A DNA stretch of 64,000 nt from Isoetes taiwanensis (GCA_021234155.1 JAJEKV010000167.1:899943-963942), one strand, 5' to 3'. Positions 21,871 to 32,700 are shown, numbered from the stretch's first letter. Numbers and translations are program-made. Notes: a model not told the origin generated them from the letters alone.

Positions 21871-22660
21871 GATGTATATATTCTCCATTTGTAAATATAT
21901 GCCGTTGTTTTTGTTATTCAAAGTGCACATGAGTACTTGTTTTGGTACAAATGTCTTTCTTCTTTTTAAGTTTCAGTGTCTAGATACATATTTAAGTGAT
22001 CTTAATTTGCTTTGTAGATGAAGGACTAATGTGCAAAAGACTATTAAGTTTTTAAGGGAAAGAATTATGTTGCGCCCTCAAGTTCAAACCAACAAGGAAC
22101 TTGAATGCAAGTACATTGGATTGGGGACTGGTCATCGCTACTATACCGTTCTTCCTGGAATTCGGGAGAGGGTAGACAGTGTAGAAAATAAGGAGAACGA
22201 GATCTAATGCAAAATTTATTGGCAACAAATCATTTGGTGCATAGCCCTTGGGGAAAGCTAGTTGCACTTGACGAAGAATGAATAGGATGGGGTGGATTAC
22301 AGTGGCACGTACAGTTCCATTAGCATGGACTACTTGCTTTAAAGAGCACTTCTATAGCCAATTGGAAGAAAGGAAGGCATGATGCAATAGTCATAAGATA
22401 TAAGCCTCTTGATGACATTCTGGAAGTAGTTCATGAACAAGGAACTTATGGTCTAAATGTACTGTATTTATTTGTAAGATATAAATATATAAACTAATTT
22501 TTCATGGAAATCTGTTTGGGTTCTTATCTTCATGTTTATGCATTTATTCAATTCTGATCAAATTTGGATATACAAGTTATTTCAACATATATTGATGTAT
22601 AACAGATGTATATTAGATGTCATTGATGTACACATGTACGTTCATATTCACAGGTCTGAG

Positions 22661-24490
22661 TTAGTCCATGACATCTGTAATTGTTGGAAGTTGTGATAGC
22701 AATGACTTATGAACTTCATTTGGCAAATAAAATGCTGTGGTTGCCCCCTTCAGCTTGTGAGTTACTTTGTTGAATGGTATTCTAATCCTAATCACGGATT
22801 CTACAGGTACTAGAATATTCTTATTAGGAAGCAGTTTATACTTGTTGTGGCAGCCTGGGATTAGTGCATAATATTGCCCTTCAATGGCACTAGTACCAGC
22901 AAAGTAGTCATTTCCATAGTCATCAATTGAATCTTCTTCCAATGCGTGCTTTTTCATAGTACATATTAGAACATAGTATGGGATACCTTCCACATTGTCT
23001 GGTGCTGCAAATGATACAAAAACATCTGAAACTCTTATAGTGTCATCTAAATTAGGCTCATCTTCTACATACAATACATCCACATCATTTTCAGCTTCTC
23101 AACGAGAGGCAATATGATCCGTGGTCTCCAAACTTTTTAGGGACCATTCACCACAATGTTGTTTGTTCTCACAATACATCCAATCAAAGTTCATGCAATC
23201 ATCACAGAAATACGAGACTGGTCTGCAGAGCAGCTTCGTTGGGTCATTTAGGTTTATAGCTGAGACGGAATATATCTGCTGAATACTAGGTAAGGTTCTG
23301 CAATTGAATGCTTGCTGCCTGTTGACATCAGTTTTTCTAACCTCCCAAAATATCCTTTCACACTCCGAGTCCTTGGTCCTTAAAACTGCACAAGCTATTG
23401 TTGCATCTGTCACTGGCATGCCATTTTGTTTTCTTTGCTCGCTCTCAAGCCACAACTTTGCTATATCAGCCTCTCCATCATGTATGCCTTTCCCATGGAC
23501 AGATCCAAAGAAATTCCACGTCATTTGGAATTTTGTTTTCAACATGGTATCTGCAGATTCCATACTATGCCCGTGAAGATCTGAATTGAGATGCACAACC
23601 ATCCGACCACACATGATGAAGGTTTATGTCACTACCTCCATTATTCTTAAGCTACTCCAGTATAATTTAAAAGCATGCTGTTCAAAATGAATGTTATGCT
23701 TCCTGTCATCTGAAACAAAGAAATGCACTATTTTTTTTAGCTTGCCTTCTTTTTTCATCATTGAAATATGGAGCAAAATCGTAATCTGATCAGGATTCCA
23801 GTGCTTTGATTGCACTTCTATCCTGGCTTCAATGTGTAGTTCTCTGCAAAGTCAACAACAGACAACACACTATTATCAGGGAGTTTCTCAACATGTCTTT
23901 TAAATTGTTGCTCTGCCAGTTTGTGGCAAAGTTATGATCTGTAACCTTAGCAAGTTGATTTTTCATGTTCTTTAACAAAATGGATGCTTTGTCATGTTGA
24001 TCAACTAATCTAAGCCTTCTGGATGTGCCTATCTTGGAAGACTCATTGACATATGCATATACTTTCCAATCGGCGTCCTGAATCATTATTCCATCTTCCT
24101 CTTTTGGACAAATGTCTATCTTCTTCAATCCACATTCTTCACATTCACCTTTGATACATTTTAATTTATGCCATTCATCTGTCACATATTTCTCACAAAC
24201 TGTTGATCTCCACAAGATGCTGACATTATCAAAAGTCTTCTTGTTTGCTCGACATAATCCATTGTTTTCCTGGGATGTATAACTACTGCAACAACAAGTG
24301 CAATTAACATGTAGAGCCCTCCACATATCATTGAAGGCCTTTCTATAGAAATCTGCTTGCTCATGTTTCACACAACAACATGTGTTCCTCTCTTTCAATT
24401 TCCTTATGCACTCAGGTTTTAGATATTCGAACTATTGAAGGCGAATCTTAGTATCGGGATTCTGATATACAAACTGCTGATAAATCTCAT
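22661..24490 (-). pseudogene. DNA-transposon transposase of the WSDG/HGKG type, main part
   Basis: Four minus-strand blocks in order. 24490-23829: YEIYQQFVYQNP, then KERNTCCCVKHEQADF and paired cysteines, a likely zinc-binding region. 23815-23624: QSKHWNPDQITILLHI and FFVSDDRKHNIHFEQHAF. 23640-23099: HHVWSDGCASQFRSS, then MTWNFFGSVHGKGIHDGE. 23083-22661: acidic C-terminal part. The W-S-D-G ... Q-F and H-G-K-G motifs recur in a large family of uncharacterised transposon proteins in mosses, lycophytes and animals. The WSDG aspartate is probably catalytic. Stops near 24435 and 23575 and frameshifts show decay. I cannot name the superfamily with certainty. The N-terminal part is at 28023-28451. 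Confidence 0.65.
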
Positions 24491-24539
24491 ACTGCAATAA
24501 TACAGGCATTAGACAATGTTAGCAATTTGATGTTAGCAA

Positions 24540-24830
24540 GCAGATGCATCCAAAGTACTAGACTATACATTTGTACATTTGATGTACATTGGATGTATAT
24601 ATGATGTTCATCCAAATATTCAACTGATGTTTGCAATGTACGTATAATGTACATCCAATGTATATGAAATGTACATTGGATATAAAGATATAAAACTATT
24701 CAGCTTCATTACTTGAAAGTACATTTAAGTATAGACGGATGTAAATCTAATAAGCAAGTACATGTTAAGTGCAGGTGGATGTACATGTAAATGGATTTAC
24801 ATCTAAAAAGTATCTAATAGCAGCTGCTAT
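24540..24830. repeat. cluster of GTACAT-type palindromic words
   Basis: Words such as GATGTACATT, ATGTACATCC and TGTACATTGG recur about ten times on both strands here, with a few more at 22600-22640 flanking the transposase. Short clustered repeats can be transposase binding sites, but simple drift in AT-rich DNA is also possible. Confidence 0.35.
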
Positions 24831-25081
24831 GTAAAGAATGTAACAAATATTAGGATGCAATACATGTCATGAGAACCATGTGCATTCATTAATAGGTCCT
24901 GAAATGTGCAGAAGAAAATCATGAAAGGAATGAGAAGAAAACATAAAATTCCAATGAGAATTGATTCAATAGCATATTCCAATGAAAATCGAATCAATTG
25001 CTTTGGCAGACCTGTGAGATGCCAAGGTATTGTATTGCTTGTGTTCTCCTCTTCATGACATCTCTTACCTTCGGTGAAACT

Positions 25082-25502
25082 ACAACTACCATTAACATTA
25101 TTAACACAAACCATTGCATTTAACACATTTAAATTAAAATCCCCCTTAAACCCCCTTTGGTTTGGGTGCATATTCACACGGGGGTTACGTAGGTCAGCGA
25201 GAGCTCCAAAAATATATTTACAATACATGTACAAAATTAACACCATTAAGTACATTCTCTCAAACCTTATAGTATTTTGCAAACTTTGTTATACAGTATA
25301 CAAAAACTTGTACATGCATACCCCACAAACGAGGATCGCCCAGATCTTGGGATAAAGGGCAAATATGCCCATCCGACAGCTGTCGTTGCCCGGAGTAACC
25401 CCCCGTGTGAATATGCACCCAAACCAAAGGGGGTTTAAGGGGGATTTTAATTTAAATGTGTTAAATGCAATGGTTTGTGTTAATAATGTTAATGGTAGTT
25501 GT
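25082..25502. mobile_element. foldback/MITE-like element with 107-bp inverted arms
   Basis: The arms at 25082-25188 and 25396-25502 are near-perfect inverted copies that differ by about one base in a G run. The outer ends read ACAACTACC and GGTAGTTGT. The 207-bp centre is unique. I see no clear target duplication. No coding content is supported. It lies between the transposase blocks and the PPR fragment. Confidence 0.7.
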
Positions 25503-25785
25503 GTGTTGATTGTTATATTAAAAAAAATTTTACAAAATACTTGCTAGGATCTAATCTAGCAAATAAAATACTCCAAAAACTAAACCTAGTTAGAATTTGA
25601 GACGTGGTCTGCCCTGGTTTTACCCAGGCCCAAAACTCAAACTGGCCCTTCGGGCCCTAACTAAAGCAAACATAGGTAAACTACTGATATGAAGCCTGAA
25701 CCTTATTATGAATGCCATTGATGGAAATAAATTGCTTACATCAATTTTATCTTCAAACGGTGGCTCATCAATTGCATCATATAAT

Positions 25786-26230
25786 TCATCTGGCAGTCCT
25801 GTTGGGCTTAAGCCCTTCGCATTCCATTTGATTCAGTAGCCCAACAGCTTTCCTAGGTTGACCATGTTTACCATATGTTGAAATCATTGCAGACCATGAT
25901 ACTACATTCCGACAAGGCATAGCATTAAAAGTCTGCAATGCTTTATCCAAACTACCATATTTGCCATATAAACTCAAAAGAATAGAATAGAATAGAATAT
26001 GATTTTATCGTCCACGGAGACCAACTGGCCTATGGGACCCAAGTACAAAGAGAGAGCAGCAGGCGCATTACTACCAGGATTAAAAAACCCCCGCCCCGAA
26101 GGAGATTTCCCAAATACACATTTCCCTCCATGCCCCTTTGGACAATCTGTTCATGGATACGCATACCTGTAGATAAATCTTTTGCCTTAATGCATTCCTG
26201 TATTAGATCATTTTGACGATTGCATACCAT
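25786..26230 (-). pseudogene. pentatricopeptide repeat (PPR) protein fragment, split by a LINE tail
   Basis: PPR proteins bind organellar RNA. The minus-strand frame begins DLIQECIKAKDLSTGMRIHEQIVQRGMEGNVYLGNL. After the inserted LINE tail at 25981-26102 it resumes SLYGKYGSLDKALQTFNAMPCRNVVSW and ISTYGKHGQPRKAVGLL. These are typical repeats of the PLS class with the Y-x-K-x-G-x-L-x-x-A spacing. Only about two and a half repeats remain. It is one of several short host-gene pieces in this interval. Confidence 0.8.
25981..26102 (-). mobile_element. 5'-truncated LINE 3' end inside the PPR fragment
   Basis: About 122 bp equal to the last bases of the LINE at 15001-17135, including the ACGATAAAA-type end and the TTCTA repeat (seen as AATAGAATAG on plus). 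It sits between PPR codons for GNL and SLYG, which would otherwise join. No convincing target duplication can be defined. Confidence 0.8.
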
Positions 26231-26623
26231 TTACCTCATCTGTCAGTCTGGCATAGCCACATCTTAGAGATTTGCCGATTTGGGTACCAAAAATCCGCCA
26301 TAGCCATGGAAGCCCAAAGCTCGACTGCCGAAATAGCTCCAGATTTGAAGCCAGAAATGCTCTTACCCATGTTGAATCAGAACCATTGCTTTGACAGCCA
26401 CACAAGTATTCAAGGCAATGAATGTTGTGCTATGACCTGTGTTCTACAACTGTGAATGATAACTTGTTAATAAAACATCAAGTCTCCCAATCATTTACCT
26501 CAAGGTCATGAAACCCACTAGCTAAACAAGAGGTTCAATGCTGAATCCTTTATGTCATGTCCCACCAGACTAGAGATGCATAAAGCGTAAGCCCAGAATT
26601 ATATGCATAGCCTCTGAAAGCAA

Positions 26624-27146
26624 TTAAAGCCCGTTTATAACCTTGTCGAGAAGAGAAAGATGCTGTCCTTGATCTTCAACCATTATCTCTTGCTTCTGAA
26701 CTATTTGTAGCAGTAGAAAAAGGTGCCTCCGCATCGCATCAACACAATGCTGTTTTATGGCACTCTGGGGCAACATTGCCATGCAGCCTGTCTGTACAAA
26801 GGGACAACTAACTAACTTCATGGAGCAGGCTGTCACACAATGCCTATCCATTTCCCCTCGCATCATAAGGGCTTTGCAATTCTGCTCACAGGGCATTAAT
26901 TTATAATAACAAGATCGGTCATGAACATCAAGCTGAAATGCAGAGCATACTTCAGCACACCCATCATTTTGGCAAGTGACAGGCCCTGAAGGGACACTTA
27001 GCTTTGTGTTCCACAAGCTCTTCACGCGTCTTCAGAGAAAAACAGTCGAATAGATCTGTCCATTCTGCTTTGCAATTGTCAAATGTGCCTTCGCGGTAAT
27101 ACTGTCTCATTTGATACACAGGCGCTGTAGACCATGAGCTTCTCAT
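26624..27146 (-). pseudogene. chimeric fragment: twin-cysteine DUF3128-like start and TRAF-type zinc finger
   Basis: The frame from ATG 27144-27146 gives MRSSWSTAPVYQMRQYYREGTFDNCKAEW, with a C-x9-C pair as in DUF3128/EMI1-like proteins. It then passes into REELVEHKAKCPFR. After a frameshift near 27000 come VTCQNDGCAEVCSAF..HDRSC and further C/H pairs (PCEQNC, DRHCVTACSMKLVSCPF, GCMAML), the spacing of TRAF-type zinc fingers. A short coiled-coil-like tail follows. Whether these were one gene or were joined by capture cannot be told. The reading frame is broken. Confidence 0.6.
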
Positions 27147-27154
27147 CTCCGGCA

Positions 27155-27580
27155 GAGCTTGGAAATCTGAAGAACTTAACAAGGTTGTGGCTTCATGCTA
27201 ACAAACTAGATGGAAAAATTCTTGCTTCCTTGGTCAATCTCAGCTCTATGCAAAATCTCACTGTCTCCAATAATGCATTTGTGGGTATTATTTCGTTTCT
27301 AGAAGGCATGCCGTTGCTTGCCCAGCTTTGGCTTCAGAGAAACAACTTCTCTGGCCCAATTCCAAATGTTTCCTTCCCTAATCTGGATGATCTGGATTTG
27401 GGTTTTAACCAACTTACAGGGAGAATTCCTGAGGGCATGACAGCTGCCAATTTGAAGCAATTCTTTGTTGGCCACAATAGGCTCACAGGATCCATTCCAA
27501 CAAACTTTTCTGGCCTTACAGAACTTGGCAGATTCGATGTTTCCCACAACTCTTTGACCGGTTCAACAATTTCTCTTTGA
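27155..27580 (+). pseudogene. leucine-rich repeat fragment
   Basis: Six plant-type LRRs in a row, for example LGNLKNLTRLWLHANKLDG, LAQLWLQRNNFSGPIP, LDDLDLGFNQLTGRIP and LGRFDVSHNSLTG. The L-x-x-L-x-L-x-x-N-x-L-x-G-x-I-P pattern matches receptor-like proteins and kinases. No signal peptide, transmembrane segment or kinase domain is present. It starts about 9 bp from the start of the minus-strand DUF3128-like fragment, so two unrelated gene pieces abut head to head. Confidence 0.8.
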
Positions 27581-27663
27581 TTTCTTCGATTCCTATGCTG
27601 TCTACATGATAGTAGGACGAATACTAGGAAAAATAAAAGGCTTCCATTTTTCTGATTCACGTA

Positions 27664-27882
27664 CTAATGCAAAACAAGAGCTAGAGCTGCGGTCAAGATG
27701 CTTACAGTAGCAGAAGTAAACCACATCCAAATATGGCGTGCATATCCCACCTGCAGTAATCCCTGTTGTTGCAGATTTGCAAGCCCTGTTTCGTGCCCTA
27801 AAATGCTATCCACGAGGCTTGCATATTCGGCCCCTAAAATAAAAAGAGGGCTTTTATTGTGAGCCCTTGGATGTTGGACCAT
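27664..27882 (-). other. short frame with a hydrophobic C-terminal segment, unassigned
   Basis: The 72-codon frame ends with TSATVSILTAALALVLH, a likely membrane segment, after GLANLQQQGLLQVGYARH. It could be the tail of another captured host gene in the same interval. I do not recognise the family and the frame may be accidental. Confidence 0.25.
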
Positions 27883-28022
27883 TGAAAAAAAAAAGCTAAA
27901 TCAACGACTAAGAAATGGTGCACTCTAGATGTACGAATTAGTACATCCATTCGAATACGCCATGAAATCTTAGGAAAACCTTTGTGAAAAGCGTACAAAA
28001 ACACAAAGAAAACCCCCTGTTA

Positions 28023-28451
28023 TTATGCTACATATTCAAGCCAAAATTCATGAATCTGACACTTGATTGAATCATCGATTCTATTTGATCTTGGCCTCCT
28101 CCCTACCAAATCCCACATGTTTGCTCCATTTAATGACATTATCTTCCTTCTTGTTGCGACTTTGGATAAATTTCTTGGTTGTATCTTTAGCAATTTTGGA
28201 GAAACCACCTTGTTTATATCTCCTTTTTTCCCAACAATCATTAATAACAATGAATGTTTTGCAGCCAACTTGTCTTTGCTATTAGCAGACTTCACGTCTT
28301 GAAGCCCATCTTTCAAGTTTCCGATCATTGATTTCATAACAATAACTTCAAAAGGATTTCCAATCATCGGTTCGAAAAAAGAAAAAAGCCTATTGTATTG
28401 CAACAAACGAGCACCAAAAACTACTCGTTGATCTGGACGAAGCGCTTGCAA
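28023..28451 (-). pseudogene. N-terminal part of the WSDG/HGKG-type transposase
   Basis: The 142-codon frame ends GRRPRSNRIDDSIKCQIHEFWLEYVA. A block of arginines followed by D-x-x-K-x-x-(I/V)-x-x-FW is typical of the region upstream of the KERNTCCC block in this transposon family. The matching continuation is at 24490. About 3.5 kb of other DNA (PPR, TRAF and LRR pieces and the foldback element) lies between, either in an intron or as later insertions. The TIR element at 28454 begins right at the upstream end of this frame. Confidence 0.5.
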
Positions 28452-28750
28452 ATGGGTCTAAGTTAGATATTGGGGTACAAAAAAGCGCGACAAGCGGAAG
28501 CGGAGAAAGCACGCAAAGCACGAACATAACGTATCTCGGCTTCCGCATGCCTCTCCGAAACCATCCTTCTCCTACCAAATTTGTAATTTGTTCATGCTTA
28601 TTTGAAGGTACCAAATGTCATATTGGGAAATTTTGCTCATTGCGCTTCTCGGATTTGTATTTTGTGTTTTCCGCGGCGTTCGATCGCCGTTAATCTCAGA
28701 TTCAGAGTTCTTTTTTACCTGCAGTCCAAATAGCGTTGCAGAAAGTTATT

Positions 28751-28925
28751 AAAGAGCCCCATATTACTTGGTTATTTGTCAAGTAAACTTTGTATTGAGA
28801 TTCATCGTCAAATAGCTGTTGCATTCTTTTTGCACATCGAAAGAGCTCCATATTTCTTGTTATTTGTCAAGTAACCTTGTGTTGAACTTCATCGTCAAAA
28901 GGCCATTGCTTTCTTTTTGCACATC
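28751..28925 (+). repeat. tandem duplication, about 87 bp x 2
   Basis: Two adjacent copies share AAAGAGC.CCATATT and TTATTTGTCAAGTAA, and both end in TTCTTTTTGCACATC. They differ at roughly one base in eight. A shorter similar pair (ATTTTCATG.AGAAGCACA) occurs near 29770 and 29895. Confidence 0.65.
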
Positions 28926-30158
28926 AACAAAATCTATCGTAATTTGGTCGAACTTCCAGATCGAATCCTCCTAAATTGCAACATTATTTTCTACGTTGGT
29001 TTGTAATTGCTCTATTTTCATCTATAGTTCTATAATTTGAAGCAGTCATCTTGCATGCAGAAGATTGCAGTCCTACGGCATGGGTCGTTTGCATGATTTG
29101 CACCTTGTAGTACAATTCAGACAATCCTGATGATTTGCATGATCTAATGCCTTCGAGACGTGAGTCAAGGATTGTAAAGCAAGATCAATATAAACGAACA
29201 AATCACAGCCTCCGAGTCAAACAAATATTGGTAAAGAATGGTAGTTAATGGACCTGACATTGCCAAGTTGAGATTAGATGTTTATATTCTTATCTCCAAA
29301 CAGCTAATTTATTAAGTATACCCAGCATCTTAGTGTGGTGTGATACAATGTTTCACATATGGAAACATATGTATTTCCACAAAAATGTATGCTGTAGGTT
29401 TCATGCCATATCCCTTGTTGAAACTCTTGCTAATTTGCATATCATATCTGCATAGCCAAGCACAGTTTGTAAATTCCCGAGTGTTGTGTTTCACCAAGCT
29501 TGGAAAAGAAATCATCGTTTCCATTTAACCAAAGCTCCAAGAATAGTCTCAGGCTGGCTGTTTGCAGATCCATAAGTTGCCATCTTATACACCAAATTGG
29601 AGTGCTTAAATTGCAATCCTTCCTGTTGCTTCTAGTATGCAGTAAATTCTGGAAAAAGAAACTGGCTATACTAACAGTTCCATTCCAGCAATAGCTTCAG
29701 TTGTCTGCAGAAATTTGTTAATGCCAACACAAAGCTGCAGAAATGGGATCATGTATTTCAAGGTATATTTTCATGAAGAAGCACATTACAGTGTAACATC
29801 TATTTTTGGTGCAGTAAGAATACCAACAAACAAATCCTTGGCTATTTATCTCAGCTGATAAACGCACCAAATTAGATCAAGTATTCCAAGGCATATTTTC
29901 ATGGAGAAGCACACTACCATGGAGTGCAAATGCTACCAATGTTTATGTTCCATGCATACCTTCTGTTGCCATTGCATAATATGAACCAAAAAATTCATAC
30001 GTGAGACTAACCAAGGGACCAGTTCTAGAAAACATTGATTAATGGAACTTGGTGATGCCCACATTGAACTTTGGTAAATGACGGAACAGCATACGGGCGT
30101 ATTTCTTTGCATAAATGCAACACAACTGATACATAAAAACAGAAGTTCAATGACTTAC

Positions 30159-30206
30159 GGTTAAGCACTCAAGCATGTGGCCATAATCTGTGAGCAAATC
30201 TTGAAC
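30159..30206 (-). pseudogene. captured exon c of the ketose-bisphosphate aldolase-family gene
   Basis: Forty-eight bases encoding VQDLLTDYGHMLECLT, flanked by AG before and GTAAGT after on the minus strand. It follows KTTKQ of exon b in phase 0. In the plant protein, KTTKQ is followed by a V-E-E-L type segment, so order and phase fit. Confidence 0.6.
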
Positions 30207-31061
30207 CTGCAAAACCATGCCATTAATTCCCCGCTAGCTCAACACATGCAGAAATCAAGTTTAAGATTCCCCTTATTAGCACAAAGGGGACATTACAAAA
30301 AATTGCACTCTAAGCATGTATCATAAAAACCTGTGTGATGGCAACCAGATGTGATGGCCAGCTGAGGAAGGATATTATGATCCCTTCCAAAACATGCCTT
30401 GAGAGCCAATAATAATCTGATTCTAAATTGGTGGGAAGATTTAAGCATTTCACTCTATTGCCATGTCTCAGTCCCAATGGAGCTGATCATCAGCTTAACT
30501 ACACAGGATCATCGAACAGGCTCATCGAACAATGCACTTTAGCTTTCCCCAGAATATTGCCGAGAGGACAGAAAATGCACATTGTGTAATATAAATACGA
30601 TTGAGTCTGAGAGACATTTCACCTTGACTTGCTGGGATTATTATATCATAAGAGGAAGATATTACTGCCTCCTCACAGGTCCAACATCTTTGCAGCAGTT
30701 CATAACATACTATGACCAGAAACGTGTATCTCATTCCATAAATTCTCTTTAAAATAGAAGCATAGTTGAACAAAGACATAACATGAGACAAGGCAAGCAG
30801 ATGTTATCTCAGATGAGAGCCTTCATAGGATGACAGTAAATGAGGACTAAATAAGGGGAAAGAAGTCTCCTGATCCAAAAGGGGTACCGTTAGCATTATC
30901 CAATATAATAAAACGACCAGCCACAAGAAAACATAAACAGCCTTTTAAGGTTTGGGCACATTTTTTATAGTAAGAAGGAATTGAGGTTTATTAACGTCTA
31001 TGGCAGACCGATACAACCTTACAGCAACTCATGAAGTATCTATATTTGTTCATGAGCTTGC

Positions 31062-31250
31062 TCAGCAAAAAGGAGCATCCTCAAAAATAGAGACAGCAGC
31101 CAGAAATTTCTCAATTCTTCCTTGTGATGAAGAGTCATAAGAGGTTGCAATGGTTGAGGCTTGCTTGACCCAGCTTGGAGTCCTCCTAAGGTCACAACCA
31201 GACTCATGATGATACATTATACATGGGATACTATGCAATGTGGGATCCAC
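31062..31250 (-). other. open frame in the TIR element, unassigned
   Basis: A 62-codon frame with no recognisable domain, lying in the intron-like space between exons b and c. Probably not coding. Confidence 0.12.
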
Positions 31251-31315
31251 TTTGCCACTTGCTTATATTTGATTCCAAGTTTTAATTGCAATTAATCTAC
31301 TAATCTACAACATAC

Positions 31316-31494
31316 CTGCTTGGTCGTCTTTGGAACATACGATCCAACAACAGTCAGGCCACCATTATGCCAGCTTGCTTGGTTTGAGCACCAAATTCCA
31401 CTGGAGTAATCGGAGGCCTTGGCCTCAAGCCAAGCCGTGCAGAAACGAAACCAGCAGCCGTACGGCAAAGAAACTTCTTCCCTTTGCTTTCTGC
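31316..31494 (-). pseudogene. captured exon b of the ketose-bisphosphate aldolase-family gene (DUF1537 region)
   Basis: The exon runs from AG|GCAGAA to AAGCAG|GTATG. It reads GKKFLCRTAAGFVSARLGLR, then PPITPVEFG, then GGLTVVGSYVPKTTKQ after a one-step frameshift near 31360. From memory, this matches the four-carbon sugar kinase-like (DUF1537) part of the large plant ketose-bisphosphate aldolase class-II family protein (Arabidopsis At1g18270). It is carried inside the TIR element with its introns, so it was captured as DNA, not RNA. Confidence 0.75.
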
Positions 31495-31581
31495 CTGGAA
31501 AAGTAATTCAGCATTCTCTGGTGATTGAAACATTCTTCTTCTATTTCAACTCAATGACCTACACGAAGTCCTCAAAATTAC

Positions 31582-31651
31582 CTGAATCATGCCAGCTGCA
31601 AACACTTCAATATCCTTTTTCACTGGCTGAATTTACAATGCAGACTTTGCC
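31582..31651 (-). pseudogene. captured exon a of the ketose-bisphosphate aldolase-family gene
   Basis: Seventy bases between ACAG and GTAATT on the minus strand. It reads KVCIVNSASE, then after a one-base insertion DIEVFAAGMIQ. The plant protein has the same order (C-I-V-N-A-A-S-E-R-D ... FAAGMIQ) directly before the exon b sequence. The frameshift shows decay. Confidence 0.7.
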
Positions 31652-31835
31652 CTGTAATCCAGAAAAACCACAATCATTTGAGCATACATCTAGAAAAAAC
31701 CACGATTCTTAATATAGATATGCAAGAAGCTCTAGCAGAAACGAGCTTCTACAAAGAAGAAAAACATGGACGATGGTGGAAAAAGAATAGACTACCTAAT
31801 GGAGTCCTACCACTACTTACATCCCACTACTCGCA

Positions 31836-32141
31836 AGCTGTGGTCGATGGAGATATTGCCGGATCTCCCAGTACTTGCAAACCCAGAAATGCATTGAGGT
31901 ATCATTGTTCTTTATCCATTGATCAATTCTCTCACCAAACGCTTCATCAACAAGCATTTACCGATACTCCATGAGGCATTCATCCCGCCATGGCCAGATC
32001 CAAAAAAATCCTCCCGCGCACTTAAAATCAGCCCGCCAAATTATCTCTAGGTCATTTGCCACACTGAATTTGAAATTACGGATGTCCATGTCATCGATCC
32101 GGCACCAATTTGCTAAGAGCAAAAATGGCTTTCCCGCTCAG
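31836..32141 (-). other. long minus-strand frame in the TIR element, unassigned
   Basis: One frame with a single internal stop contains NWCRIDDMDIRNFKFSVAND, WPWRDECLMEYR and VDEAFGERIDQWIKNND. It looks coding, may be another captured exon or part of the element, and I cannot name it. Confidence 0.3.
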
Positions 32142-32284
32142 AAAGCACCCCTAGAAAGCAGATCCAGCACGAAAAGCAGAGCGTCCGGACGGGTGCTTTT
32201 GTACCCCAATATCTAACTTAGACCCAAATAGCTGAGAATACAATCCACCGATCTATCAACATGCTGCTTTATTTATTTCGTGGC

Positions 32285-32700
32285 ATAATTTCAAGTTATT
32301 AAAGTGGTCAATGACAATGCATATCAATTAAGATTGCCTCAAGGTTGGAAAATGCATGATGGTGAATGTTTCATTCCTAAAGGTTTATCATGGTAAGGAG
32401 TTACCTTAACTTGGGAGGTTAAGTGAGCCAGAATTGATTGATGATTCCGAAGTTCTAGAATCGGAAACAATTTTAGCGGATAAATCCACTAGCGGTTCAA
32501 GACAGTATTTGGTAAAGTTTTCTCACAAACCTTTGGTACGTGGCAATGTTTTAGAAGCTTATCCAGATATTATTTGGGAATATAAAGATCGGAAAGCAAA
32601 GGAAGCTAAGGGTGTCCAGGGACAGGCTTCTACTAGCGACCTAAGAGAGGGCCAAGGAAGGATTATGCTTAGATGGCTAAAAGTATTTAAATGCCCTTTT
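32285..32700 (+). mobile_element. chromovirus pol 3' fragment (integrase end and chromodomain)
   Basis: The plus strand reads FKVIKVVNDNAYQLRLPQGWK, typical of the integrase C-terminal segment before F-H-x-S-x-L. After frameshifts comes IDDSEVLESETILADK..GSRQYLVKFSHKPL and a YPDIIWEYK end, the layout of a chromodomain (x-Y-L-V-K-(F/W)). No LTR was identified. It lies just outside the TIR element. Confidence 0.55.

Larger units (their letters stand above)
28454..32225. mobile_element. Pack-type TIR DNA element carrying host-gene exons
   Basis: The termini at 28454-28482 and 32197-32225 are perfect 29-bp inverted repeats starting GGGTCTAAG and ending at ACAAAA. The flanking 4 bp are AAAT on both sides (28450-28453 and 32226-32229), a likely target duplication. 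No transposase is recognisable inside, so it is non-autonomous. The interior holds at least three exons of an aldolase-family gene with introns, on the minus strand. The superfamily is uncertain; the GGG start recalls PIF/Harbinger, but the 4-bp duplication does not fit it. Confidence 0.8.

Noticed and set aside
24827-25282. Membrane-protein-like frame on the minus strand
   Set aside because: It runs through one arm of the foldback element and is made of AT-rich codons; no family likeness.
30522-30791. Minus-strand frame of 89 codons
   Set aside because: Lies between captured exons, has no domain and probably reflects intron sequence.
31678-32216. Plus-strand frames in the right part of the TIR element
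   Set aside because: Composition is poor, and the minus strand has both an exon-like frame and nearby captured exons in its sense.
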